From contig CAZMZB010000001.1 in assembly GCA_964570845.1 (NCBI GenBank), forward strand, positions 1 through 64,000: DNA of 64,000 nt. Direction: 5' to 3'. Made by a program: the position numbers and the translations under genes. Origin of the DNA: CAZLCC01 sp964570845 (lineage in GTDB: Bacteria; Patescibacteriota; Saccharimonadia; Saccharimonadales; Saccharimonadaceae). Below the pieces are notes generated by a model. It ran no database searches, was not told the origin of the DNA, and worked only from the letters and a program-made list of their open reading frames with translations. This document shows, piece by piece, positions 33,322-40,836 of the stretch. How positions within the stretch are numbered: the stretch's first letter is position 1; each line of letters begins with the position of its first letter.

Positions 33322-33390
33322 TGTTGCAATTATAGCAAAAATTGCGATAAATTTGCAAAAATATAGTAATTGCAACTATAGTAGCAATTA
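33319..33390. promoter_or_regulatory. Symmetrical divergent promoter with shared -35 and TTGC..GCAA operators
   Basis: TTGCAA at 33353-33358 is its own reverse complement and can act as the -35 of both promoters. Right: 18-nt spacer to TATAGT (33377-33382), then 7 nt to the ATPase ATG. Left: 18-nt spacer to TATAAT (33334-33329, minus strand), then 7 nt to the Fur-family ATG. Inverted repeats TTGC-N7-GCAA (33324-33338) and TTGC-N10-GCAA (33370-33387) cover both -10 boxes and are candidate operators. Confidence 0.75.
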
Positions 33391-34349
33391 TGAAAATTGC
33401 ATTTGTAGGCAAAGGCGGCAGCGGCAAAACGACTATTTCGTCCTTATTCGCCCAATATCAGTCTCGTGAGCATATGACTTTAGCGATTGATGCCGACATC
33501 AATATGCATATGACAGAACTTCTCACAAAAAGCACCCCCAAGAAAGATCTTTTGATTTCTGAGAAGCAGCCAAGCGAGAAGCTGCGCACATACCTTAGAG
33601 GTAATAATCCTCGTATTAAAAGTAACGCTCATTTTAAAAAATCAACTCCGCCGGGATCCGGTTCGAACCTTATTGATATTACCAAGCAAGATGACTGGTT
33701 TATGCATCGTTTTTCGCAAAAAGTGACTCCTCACCTCTCAGCCGTCACAGTCGGCTCATACTCAGAAGACGGTATCGCCTCAAGTTGCTATCACAATAAC
33801 CTGGCTGTGCTGGAAAATGTCTTATCCCATACTATTGATCGGGGAGTTGTCGTTGTTGATATGGTCGCCGGTACTGACGCTTTTGCGAGCACTTTATATG
33901 CGCAATTTGACCTACTCATTTTTGTCGTAGAACCAACGCAGCGTAGCCTTTCAGTATTCAAGCAATACCAACACCTTGCCCAGCACGCAGGGGTTGATAA
34001 CAGACTTTTTGTTATCGCTAATAAAATTGAAGATGAAGATGATGTGTCTTTCATAGAAGGGGTTGTGGGGAGAAAGAAGCTCATCGGCAGTATGCCTCGC
34101 TCAAAACACATACTTCAAGTTGATAAAGGGAAAGAGGATCTCAACATAGACAATCTCAAAGAAAACGACAAAGTTTTTAAAAAAATTGCAGAGCTACTAA
34201 AAAAATATGAAACCCCAAGTCAGGATCGTTTAAAGCACCTGTGGAGTATTCATAGAGTATATGTTTCACAGGGATTTGTGAAGGAACGTTTTGGTAATCT
34301 TACGACCCAAATCGATCCTTCTTTTACCTACCCAGTAGCAGGAAAATAG
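33390..34349 (+). CDS. CooC/MinD-type P-loop ATPase
   Basis: 319 aa. GKGGSGKTT (7-15) is a deviant Walker A of the SIMIBI class (MinD/CooC/NifH); the switch II area reads VVVDMVAGTDAF, as in CooC-like proteins. CooC-type ATPases help insert metals, notably nickel, into enzymes. The C-terminal about 60 residues extend past the core. It is divergent from a Fur-family metalloregulator and overlaps the PLP-enzyme gene, suggesting a metal- or Fe-S-related job. The mRNA appears leaderless. Confidence 0.78.
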   Translation: MKIAFVGKGGSGKTTISSLFAQYQSREHMTLAIDADINMHMTELLTKSTPKKDLLISEKQPSEKLRTYLRGNNPRIKSNAHFKKSTPPGSGSNLIDITKQDDWFMHRFSQKVTPHLSAVTVGSYSEDGIASSCYHNNLAVLENVLSHTIDRGVVVVDMVAGTDAFASTLYAQFDLLIFVVEPTQRSLSVFKQYQHLAQHAGVDNRLFVIANKIEDEDDVSFIEGVVGRKKLIGSMPRSKHILQVDKGKEDLNIDNLKENDKVFKKIAELLKKYETPSQDRLKHLWSIHRVYVSQGFVKERFGNLTTQIDPSFTYPVAGK

Positions 34350-34351
34350 TG

Positions 34352-35749
34352 ATGAAAAATGAATATTATGGCGGTGAAAATGGACTCGCCCACTATCTTG
34401 ATCCTACAAACGGCTCTTTTGTCCCGCTCGTTGAGATTTCTTCAGAGTTAAACCCTTATCTTAAGTCGCACGGCATTCATATCAGTGCAAAATTAATGAA
34501 TACACTAGCACTTGCCAATGTAAAGTCATTACCCGCCTGGAATATGCTTGCAAACACGCAGGATGTCAGTCAAAAAACTTTTGTGGAGGCCTCTTCGGGG
34601 AATACTGTATTTAGCCTAGGGTTGCTTGCTAGGCACTTTGGAATCAAAGGGGTTGAAGCAATTGCCTCTCCAGATGTAAGCAGTGGAAAGCTTGCTCTAT
34701 TGCGACTGGCTAATATCAAGGTCCGCATGATTGAAGGCCCTATATGCCCGGACCCGAACGATCCGGATGGAGCTATCGTACTTGCAAAGCAAGAAGGGGA
34801 TAAAGAAGGGTTTTACAATCTTGGGCAATATCACAATGATGCTAATCCGGGTGCGCATGAAGTTATTACCGGTCCACAAATCTATACTCAACTCAACGGC
34901 CAGATAGATTTACTGTGCGCTGGACTAGGCACCACCGGTACACTACTTGGCACTGCTCGTTATCTGAAAAAGAAAATACCAAAACTAAAAGTTTTAGGCA
35001 TTACTCGCACCCCGAATAATCCCGTTCCTGGCGTTCGGACAAAAAATGGCCTGAGAGAGGTCGCCTTTGATTGGCAACGGGTTGTCACTGAACCTCTTGT
35101 CCATATTGGCGAAAAGAAATCATATGAAGCAAGCCTCCAGCTTATCCGAAGCGGTCTTCTAGTTGGCCCGAGCGCCGGCTTTGCCTATGCTGGCCTGCTC
35201 GAATACCTTAATATACTAAAAGAAAACGGAAAGCTTAATAACTGGCGAGGTAAACAAATTGTTTTTATCTGCCCCGACTCTCCTTTTCCTTATGTGGCTG
35301 ATTATGAACGTATACTTGATAGTGGTCTCTTTCCTAAAATTGAAGGCTTGGAGCTTTACCACGAGTCATCTGTTTTTTCTGATAGTAGCCGTGTGCCAAC
35401 TATTAATAGCCAGGAGTTATTAAACCTTTATGATTCGACGCATACGATTCTTCCTCAAAACATTACCTTGGTTGATGTACGCGAGCCAAGTGAACATCTC
35501 GACCATCATTTACCAGCCTCTATTAATATTCCAATGCAAGATTTACCGCGGTGGATTAAAAAACAGCCGGAAGAACAGCTCAGTAAGATAGTCTTTTATT
35601 GCAAGAGCGGAGCGCGCAGTAATCAAGCAACTCAACTGGCACGAGCTATGACTCTTGAAGCCTATAGCTTGAGCGGTGGCACAATCGAATGGTCAGAAAA
35701 GAACTACCCTCGTGTGAAAAACGCTGCCTGCAAGCCTCTTACTTTCTAG
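34352..35749 (+). CDS. Cysteine synthase-like PLP enzyme fused to a rhodanese domain
   Basis: 465 aa. The N-terminal 340 residues are a fold type II PLP enzyme: NVKSLPAWNML with probable PLP-Lys near residue 58, SSGNT (about 81-85, substrate-binding loop) and LGTTGTLLG (phosphate-binding GTGGT-like loop). The C-terminal domain (about 360-460) is rhodanese with LVDVREPSEH and the active-site loop CKSGARS. Cysteine synthase/CBS and rhodanese together suggest making or moving sulfur. ATG 34352 was chosen over GTG 34349, which is part of the previous stop (TAGTG). The 3' end overlaps the next gene by 11 nt. Confidence 0.85.
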   Translation: MKNEYYGGENGLAHYLDPTNGSFVPLVEISSELNPYLKSHGIHISAKLMNTLALANVKSLPAWNMLANTQDVSQKTFVEASSGNTVFSLGLLARHFGIKGVEAIASPDVSSGKLALLRLANIKVRMIEGPICPDPNDPDGAIVLAKQEGDKEGFYNLGQYHNDANPGAHEVITGPQIYTQLNGQIDLLCAGLGTTGTLLGTARYLKKKIPKLKVLGITRTPNNPVPGVRTKNGLREVAFDWQRVVTEPLVHIGEKKSYEASLQLIRSGLLVGPSAGFAYAGLLEYLNILKENGKLNNWRGKQIVFICPDSPFPYVADYERILDSGLFPKIEGLELYHESSVFSDSSRVPTINSQELLNLYDSTHTILPQNITLVDVREPSEHLDHHLPASINIPMQDLPRWIKKQPEEQLSKIVFYCKSGARSNQATQLARAMTLEAYSLSGGTIEWSEKNYPRVKNAACKPLTF

Positions 35750-36158
35750 ACAAACGTACTATATCACCACGAAGCACATAACTCACATATCCCGTGAGAA
35801 TTACTAAAACTATACTGAGCCAGACAAACTCCTGAAAAGCGGTCATAGCGAGCCATAGCCATATGAGTGCTGTCAGCCAGCCGCATATCATACTGAATAT
35901 TCTCATTAACGGACTTAGTCTCATGCGAAGTAAAAAGGGGAGTGCAAATACTTCTGTCACTACGATTACTGCCGCTATCACCTTCCCCGCTTCCGCCCCA
36001 CTCAACATGGATTCAGCAAATATAACAAACTTTTCAAACCGCACCAACTGTACTAATACTAGGCATAAAAAAATAAATCCTAAAAGCCATGCGAAAAACT
36101 GAGTGTTTTTGTTTTTTAGTTTTGGGGGTAGAGTTGCCGTGACTTGTTTCATTATCAC
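35739..36158 (-). CDS. Membrane protein, four TM helices
   Basis: 139 aa; about four hydrophobic helices (about 20-40, 50-70, 80-105, 112-130), the layout of DoxX/MauE-like proteins. Members of that group handle redox or thiosulfate metabolism, but no signature residue is certain here. Convergent 11-nt overlap with the PLP/rhodanese gene. Confidence 0.55.
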   Translation of the reverse strand: MIMKQVTATLPPKLKNKNTQFFAWLLGFIFLCLVLVQLVRFEKFVIFAESMLSGAEAGKVIAAVIVVTEVFALPFLLRMRLSPLMRIFSMICGWLTALIWLWLAMTAFQEFVWLSIVLVILTGYVSYVLRGDIVRLSRK

Positions 36159-36313
36159 CCCCTATTATACTCTTTTATATTTTTCTTTTGTTGTATTTTT
36201 GTATCAAAACGCTTGCGTTTTATGCGCCGAATCGCTACAGTAGTTTCAAGCGATACTCAAAAACAAACACCACATAAAAATCTGGGTACATCGCTCTACG
36301 ATATCCACCACAA

Positions 36314-36346
36314 CAAAAAATAAAAACACCTCTTTTGGGGTGTTTT
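36314..36346 (-). terminator. trmD terminator
   Basis: AAAACACC (36323-36330) and GGTGTTTT (36339-36346) pair; a T-run follows on the minus strand. The spacer 36159-36313 holds no gene; it contains only an AAAACG-CTTG-CGTTTT hairpin at 36206-36221. Confidence 0.7.
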
Positions 36347-36349
36347 GTT

Positions 36350-37003
36350 TTATTCACTCACCTTTCGTGAATTCTCTTTGCGCCACTTTGCAATCTCAGC
36401 ATGATTGCCACTTAGCAACACTTCTGGCACTTTCATACCATCAAACTCTTCTGGGCGGGTATATTGCGGGAACTCCAGTGTCTTTCCATTACTAAAACTT
36501 TCAATTTCTGCACTGGTTTCTCCACCCAGAACTCCAGGAAGGAGCCGCACGACACTATCAATCACTGTCATGGCTGGTAACTCTCCCCCAGTGAGCACAT
36601 ACTCCCCCACACTCACCTGCTCATCAACGATACTTACAATCCGCTCGTCATAGCCTTCATAGCGTGCGCAGATAAAAATAAGGTCATCTTCACTTCTCGC
36701 CCACTGCTTTGCGGTTGCTTGCTTCCACTGTTTACCGCGAGGTGTTAAAAGTACGACCTTCGCACTTTTATTAGTCTGCTTCGCTTTATTCACTGCAGCA
36801 AAAAGCGGCTCCGGCTTTAAGAGCATACCGTCACCACCCCCATAGGGCGTGTCATCAACTTGTTTGCGTTGACCATTGCCAAAATCTCTAAGGTTAATCA
36901 GCTCAAAGCTCACCGCATTCAGCTCCTGTGCCTTACGTAGCATTGACACATTTAGCACACCTTCAAACATTTCAGGAAATAAGGTTATAATCTGTATTTT
37001 CAT
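36350..37003 (-). CDS. trmD: tRNA (guanine-37-N1)-methyltransferase
   Basis: 217 aa SPOUT trefoil-knot enzyme. ICARYEGYDER and GEYVLTGGELPAM (about 134-146) are the SAM-binding knot motifs; the N-terminal IITLFPEMF is typical. It makes m1G37 in tRNAs that read CCN/CGG/CUN codons, preventing frameshifts. Shorter than the 250-aa E. coli enzyme, with a trimmed C-terminal domain. It lies apart from rpsP here, not in the usual rpsP-rimM-trmD-rplS order. A TACACT -10 box 8 nt before the ATG suggests a leaderless start. Confidence 0.95.
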   Translation of the reverse strand: MKIQIITLFPEMFEGVLNVSMLRKAQELNAVSFELINLRDFGNGQRKQVDDTPYGGGDGMLLKPEPLFAAVNKAKQTNKSAKVVLLTPRGKQWKQATAKQWARSEDDLIFICARYEGYDERIVSIVDEQVSVGEYVLTGGELPAMTVIDSVVRLLPGVLGGETSAEIESFSNGKTLEFPQYTRPEEFDGMKVPEVLLSGNHAEIAKWRKENSRKVSE

Positions 37004-37113
37004 CTATTTTTAGTGTACACTATTGACTTTTTAAAATATATGTACTAAAGTATGAAAGTATCTTTAAGAAGGATTGGATTCTGTTAAAAATTCTGATAGA
37101 AAGAGAATTAACA

Positions 37114-37281
37114 GTGAAGAGCCTGTTGGATATGGACTTTCTGCTCCCCCTTGGTGCTGGATCTGCTACTTTCCATGCACTCAACGCCACCCACCTTAAA
37201 TTTGTGACTTGTTTCTGGGCGGGGTTGGCGGTCTGGCTAGCTGTCAGCGCAATTACTAGAGCTATAGAAGAAAAAACATAA
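37114..37281 (+). CDS. Possible 55-aa membrane peptide
   Basis: GTG at 37114 opens a frame of 55 codons with one hydrophobic helix (FVTCFWAGLAVWLAVSAI). A TTGACT-N17-TAAAGT promoter-like pair (37023-37051) lies upstream and a clear plus-strand terminator (37294-37340) downstream, so the region is transcribed in any case. The Shine-Dalgarno is poor. It is either a small membrane protein or an RNA with chance coding potential. Confidence 0.4.
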   Translation: MKSLLDMDFLLPLGAGSATFHALNATHLKFVTCFWAGLAVWLAVSAITRAIEEKT

Positions 37282-37293
37282 GAAGTCCAAGGT

Positions 37294-37340
37294 TGCCCGA
37301 AAACCTTTCGCTATCAGGCGATAAATTTCGGGCATTTTTT
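37294..37340 (+). terminator. Terminator after the small ORF
   Basis: TGCCCGAAA (37294-37302) pairs with TTTCGGGCA (37326-37334), with an inner TCGC/GCGA stem, followed by six T. It shows that a plus-strand transcript ends here. Confidence 0.8.
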
Positions 37341-37362
37341 CTTTGAACTTAATTTTTGAATA

Positions 37363-37393
37363 TTAAAAAACCACCTCAAAGGTGGTTTTTTAA
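37363..37393. terminator. Bidirectional terminator downstream of khpA
   Basis: A perfect 14-bp stem (TTAAAAAACCACCT / AGGTGGTTTTTTAA) with a CAA loop, usable on both strands. It ends the minus-strand rpsP-KH transcript and backs up the plus-strand terminator. Confidence 0.75.
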
Positions 37394-37474
37394 ACACATA
37401 AAGCTCTCAACTTTTTGTTAAGCTCGCAGAAGCTTTGTTCTCGCAATATTTATTGTGCTTTGAACTGTTACTGA

Positions 37475-37912
37475 TTATATATCGAGGTCATCAAGTTCTG
37501 CAAGTTCTTTTCGGGTGTTTTTTGTTAAATCCGACTCATTTTCCACATCTTCGGTGGTGGAGTTTTGCACAGACTGGTCTTCCTCTGTAGTTGCTGGTGT
37601 AGTATCTTCCGTTTTTTCTTCTTTTTGCTCTATAGATTCTTCTTGTCGGGCCAGATGCTCTTCTCTGTCATTATTCACAATTTTAAGGTTATAGCGCGCG
37701 TCGTTTTTTGTACCAAGCGCCCGAAGTAGTGTACGAAGACTTTGTGCGGTAATACCTCGCTTACCGATGACTCGCCCAAGGTCTTCCGCATTGACAGTGA
37801 GTTCTAAAAGTACGCCCTTCTCGTCAATCCGCCGCTCAACTACAACATCGTCGGGGTGAGAGACAAGAGATTTTACGATATACTCTATAAATTGCTGATC
37901 AATTGTGGTCAT
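37475..37912 (-). CDS. khpA: KH-domain RNA-binding protein (KhpA) with acidic tail
   Basis: 145 aa. The first 80 residues are a single KH domain of the YlqC/KhpA type with the GxxG loop GKRG (about 51-54). KhpA with KhpB helps control cell size and mRNA in Gram-positives. The remaining 65 residues are a low-complexity Glu/Thr/Asp tail not found in ordinary KhpA (about 80 aa). The gene follows rpsP, as in many bacteria. Shine-Dalgarno AAGGAGG precedes the ATG. Confidence 0.85.
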   Translation of the reverse strand: MTTIDQQFIEYIVKSLVSHPDDVVVERRIDEKGVLLELTVNAEDLGRVIGKRGITAQSLRTLLRALGTKNDARYNLKIVNNDREEHLARQEESIEQKEEKTEDTTPATTEEDQSVQNSTTEDVENESDLTKNTRKELAELDDLDI

Positions 37913-38017
37913 GCCGCCTCCTTAGGAATTACTCCAATTACTAACTTATGTTTTCATTGTAGCGTAAGCATAAGCCGCGTGCAAAAGATTTTAGATCAAG
38001 AGAATAAGAGAATGTTT

Positions 38018-38464
38018 TTAAGCGCCTTCGCCGTCAGCCTCTTTTGTCTCTTCAGGCGCCGGTGGTGTCTCTTCAAGAATCTCTTCAACTTTTTCAGGAG
38101 ATTCAGCCGAGACCTCCTCCGGAGATTCTTCTTTCTTTTCCTTAGGTTCTTTTGGCTGATTTTTGCGTAACTTTTCCGGGTTGCGTGTTGCTTTTTCTTT
38201 TTTATCAGCTTTCTTGACCCAATCAGGCAATGCCACTTTCTCGCTTTCAAGCAACTTCACAACTCGAGGTGATGGCTGCGCGCCATTTTTAAGATAGAAC
38301 TCCACTTTTTCTTTATCAAATTTTACGTCTTTGGTATGCGGATTATAACTTCCGACATACGCAACCACACGACCACTTGAGGGATGGCGCTGCGCCTCTT
38401 GAACAGCCACACGATAGACGGGATAACCCTTACGACCAAGTCGTTGCAAACGAATTGCGAGCAT
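38018..38464 (-). CDS. rpsP: 30S ribosomal protein S16 with charged tail
   Basis: 148 aa. Residues 1-80 are normal bS16 (MLAIRLQRLGRKGYP, SSGRVVAYVGSYNP). Residues 80-148 are a Lys-then-Glu/Pro-rich tail, nearly doubling the usual length of 80-90. It resembles the tail of the neighbouring KH protein, so the two extensions may have similar origin or function. It binds the 5' domain of 16S rRNA. Confidence 0.94.
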   Translation of the reverse strand: MLAIRLQRLGRKGYPVYRVAVQEAQRHPSSGRVVAYVGSYNPHTKDVKFDKEKVEFYLKNGAQPSPRVVKLLESEKVALPDWVKKADKKEKATRNPEKLRKNQPKEPKEKKEESPEEVSAESPEKVEEILEETPPAPEETKEADGEGA

Positions 38465-38551
38465 AATATTCTTTACTTCCTTTTCTTTACGTTAGTGTTA
38501 TTATCAACTTTTGCCTATTTTACGCTACTTCTTACCTCTAGTCAATCTGTT

Positions 38552-39259
38552 TCAAGAGTTTTGGTGTGTTTCATACTTCTTCAGTGCTTCTTTGGCTGCA
38601 ATTTGCTGTGCCACCTGCTTTGAGGGACCGGTACCTTTACCCATTAATTTCTCTCCCACAAAGACACCGAGAGTGAATGTTTTGTCATGGTCTGGACCCC
38701 CTTCTTCTAATACCTTATAGATCGGAGTATGTCCGTCAATTCGCTGCGAGGCCTCTTGAAGATACGATTTTGGATCTCGCCAGCTTCCGCTTTTCAAGAT
38801 ATGATCTAATTTACTGAGGATATTCTTTGCGATAAACTGTTGCGCCGCATCGTAGCCCTTATCAAGATAAATCGCTCCTGTTATCGCTTCGAACGCATTG
38901 GCCATAATCTGTTGCCTGGCACGTGGACTTCCCTGTTTTTCGCCCCGACTCAAACGAAGAAGATTTTCGTAGCCAAGCTTTTCACCGGCTGCGCCAATAC
39001 TCTCAGTCCGCACCAATGCCGCGCGCCAACTGGTTAAAATACCTTCCGGTTCATCATAATTACTGAAAAGATAATCTGTCACCACAAGCTCAAGTACCGC
39101 ATCACCTAAAAACTCTAAGCGCTCATTGTGTTCTTTTGTGCTACGTCTATGTTCATTGACATAACTTCGATGAGTTAAAGCAGTCACCAGCAGAGTAATG
39201 TCGTCAAAAGAAACTCCTAGTTTTTTCTTTGCAAATTCCTGATATGGAGTTATGTCCAC
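38552..39259 (-). CDS. rnc: Ribonuclease III
   Basis: 235 aa. The RNase III domain has the signature ERLEFLGDA (46-54), with the Mg-binding Glu and Asp, and the C-terminal dsRNA-binding domain (about 165-235) ends with GTGPSKQVAQQIAAKEAL. It cleaves double-stranded RNA in rRNA processing. Clustered with NUDIX and nusB on the same strand. Confidence 0.97.
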   Translation of the reverse strand: MDITPYQEFAKKKLGVSFDDITLLVTALTHRSYVNEHRRSTKEHNERLEFLGDAVLELVVTDYLFSNYDEPEGILTSWRAALVRTESIGAAGEKLGYENLLRLSRGEKQGSPRARQQIMANAFEAITGAIYLDKGYDAAQQFIAKNILSKLDHILKSGSWRDPKSYLQEASQRIDGHTPIYKVLEEGGPDHDKTFTLGVFVGEKLMGKGTGPSKQVAQQIAAKEALKKYETHQNS

Positions 39260-39262
39260 TAT

Positions 39263-39760
39263 TTAAAGTCCTGCCTTTCTAATTCTCTGCATAGCGAGCA
39301 AAATCAGCTTACCAATATCTTCATATTCGATCTTCTCAAGCGCCTCTTGAAACGGGAACCATTTAATGCCGTTCATCCATTCCTCTTTTTTAATATTATC
39401 AGTATCACCCAGCGCTTGGACCAGATAAATCTGCGTTGTCATGAGCACTAGTGTATTTACCCGGCGATAACGAAAATTAATTTTCCCAAGCCAATTGACG
39501 ACCTTTACCTTCTCAAGTCCTGCTTCTTCACCAATTTCCCGCACTGCTGTTTCTTTGGCTGTTTCACCTTCTTCAATATGACCTTTCGGGATCGTCCAGC
39601 GATCTTTTGCGTCTTGAATGAGAAGAATTTCAATTTCGTTCTTTTTGTTGCGACGAAATACAATCCCACCAGAGGTTGGCTCACGAACAATCTCTTGGAT
39701 TGAAGTTTTCTTGTTGCGATTAAAATATTTCTTAAAACGATTAAACTTTGGTGTCTGCAT
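39263..39760 (-). CDS. NUDIX hydrolase
   Basis: 165 aa. The NUDIX box G-H-I-E-E-G-E-T...REIGEEAG matches Gx5Ex7REUxEExGU. The N-terminal 30 residues are basic. Substrate cannot be read from the sequence; the size and PKGHIE start resemble Ap4A hydrolases and MutT-like enzymes. It lies 3 nt upstream of rnc and overlaps nusB by 20 nt. Confidence 0.88.
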   Translation of the reverse strand: MQTPKFNRFKKYFNRNKKTSIQEIVREPTSGGIVFRRNKKNEIEILLIQDAKDRWTIPKGHIEEGETAKETAVREIGEEAGLEKVKVVNWLGKINFRYRRVNTLVLMTTQIYLVQALGDTDNIKKEEWMNGIKWFPFQEALEKIEYEDIGKLILLAMQRIRKAGL

Positions 39761-40199
39761 TCGGTTTCTCCTCTGTTAACGTACGGTAAGCTGTGCCTAG
39801 CACACCATTAACAAATTTAGATGAATTGTCGGAACCAAATGCTTTGGCAAGCTCAACTGCTTCATTAATTGCCACTTTTGGCGGTACGATATCTTGCATT
39901 TCTTTGAGTTCATAGACTGCCATTCTGAGAATCGTGAGGTCAATTCGAGCAATTTGTGCAAGCGGCCACTCTGGAGCAATTGGTTGAATGATGGCATCAA
40001 GTATGTCCTTTGACGCATAAACTCCCTCTGTCAAGCGCTTAACAAACGCTTTATCTTCAACCGTCTTATCATATCGTTCCAGATTACGTGCTAAGATTTC
40101 ATCAAGACTAGCAGACTTGTCCTTCGCCGCTAGGCGAAACTCTGCTTCATAAAGCGTTTGCAGTGCAATGATACGACCGAGATGACGATTTGATGCCAT
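39741..40199 (-). CDS. nusB: Transcription antitermination protein NusB
   Basis: 152 aa from ATG 40199 (MASNRHLGR); an earlier ATG at 40241 lacks a ribosome site, while AAGGA precedes this one. The all-helical NusB fold shows R-IALQTLYEAEF at the start and AINEAVELAKAFG near the C-terminus. It binds boxA RNA with S10 in rRNA antitermination. Operon with NUDIX and rnc. Confidence 0.93.
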   Translation of the reverse strand: MASNRHLGRIIALQTLYEAEFRLAAKDKSASLDEILARNLERYDKTVEDKAFVKRLTEGVYASKDILDAIIQPIAPEWPLAQIARIDLTILRMAVYELKEMQDIVPPKVAINEAVELAKAFGSDNSSKFVNGVLGTAYRTLTEEKPNADTKV

Positions 40200-40262
40200 G
40201 ATTTGGTTCCTTTTATTACGTTGAAATGTGCGTATAGTCACCTCTATTACAAGGTGTTTTTG

Positions 40263-40409
40263 TTATTTACTTTTCTTACCACTTTCACGCTTAGTGGTAT
40301 ATATCTTTACCGGAGATTTGGCGTTCACTGTCCGTGCCAGCTTCAACACATGATGACTGCGCCGTAGACCTGTTTTGCGTGAAGTGGTTTGCTTTTTCGG
40401 TTTCCCCAT
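40263..40409 (-). CDS. rpmF: 50S ribosomal protein L32
   Basis: 48 aa from ATG 40409 (MGKPKKQTTSRKTGLRRSHH), preceded by AAGGAG at 7 nt. The N-terminal PKK-TS-RRSH pattern is that of bL32. It has no Cys pair, so this is a zinc-free form. It begins the run nusB-NUDIX-rnc on this strand. Confidence 0.85.
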   Translation of the reverse strand: MGKPKKQTTSRKTGLRRSHHVLKLARTVNAKSPVKIYTTKRESGKKSK

Positions 40410-40515
40410 AGCAAACTCCTTACTTCTTAACGTTATTAAACTTATTCCTATTATACCGTGAAAGCTATTCTTACTCAAGAAAAATAGTTTTTTAATTATT
40501 CTATCTCATAAGTAC

Positions 40516-40544
40516 TTGACATGCTTATGTTAATGTGATAGTAT
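40516..40544 (+). promoter_or_regulatory. Promoter giving a leaderless mRNA
   Basis: TTGACA (40516-40521), 17-nt spacer and TAGTAT (40539-40544). The ATG at 40552 comes 7 nt after the -10 box, just where transcription should begin. Confidence 0.75.
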
Positions 40545-40551
40545 GTTAAGC

Positions 40552-40836
40552 ATGAGTAAAGAAAGAAATTATAGATATACAGAATCAACTGATGAAATTA
40601 AGACACAGGCCGAAGAAAGCCAAAGAGCTTCAGCGGAGCGTCGAGAAGCTAGAAAGAAAGCGAGAAAACTGAAGGTGGGTGCCGTCTTGGGAAGTTTCGC
40701 TATTCTTGCCGGAGGAGCATATGCAACTCTTAGAGGAGTCGATAAGCAGATTCAGAACCAGGCACAAGCAACAAGTAATTACTATGAAGGAATGCCTGCC
40801 TATGAGAAATGGAAGGCAGATCACGAGTCTAAATAA
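40552..40836 (+). CDS. Small single-pass membrane protein
   Basis: 94 aa from ATG 40552; an ATG at 40543 lies in the -10 box and cannot be used. The first 40 residues are polar and very Arg/Glu/Lys-rich, probably a long helix. One TM helix (about 42-61) and a 30-residue C-terminal part follow. Convergent 8-nt overlap with leuS. Function unknown. Confidence 0.65.
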   Translation: MSKERNYRYTESTDEIKTQAEESQRASAERREARKKARKLKVGAVLGSFAILAGGAYATLRGVDKQIQNQAQATSNYYEGMPAYEKWKADHESK

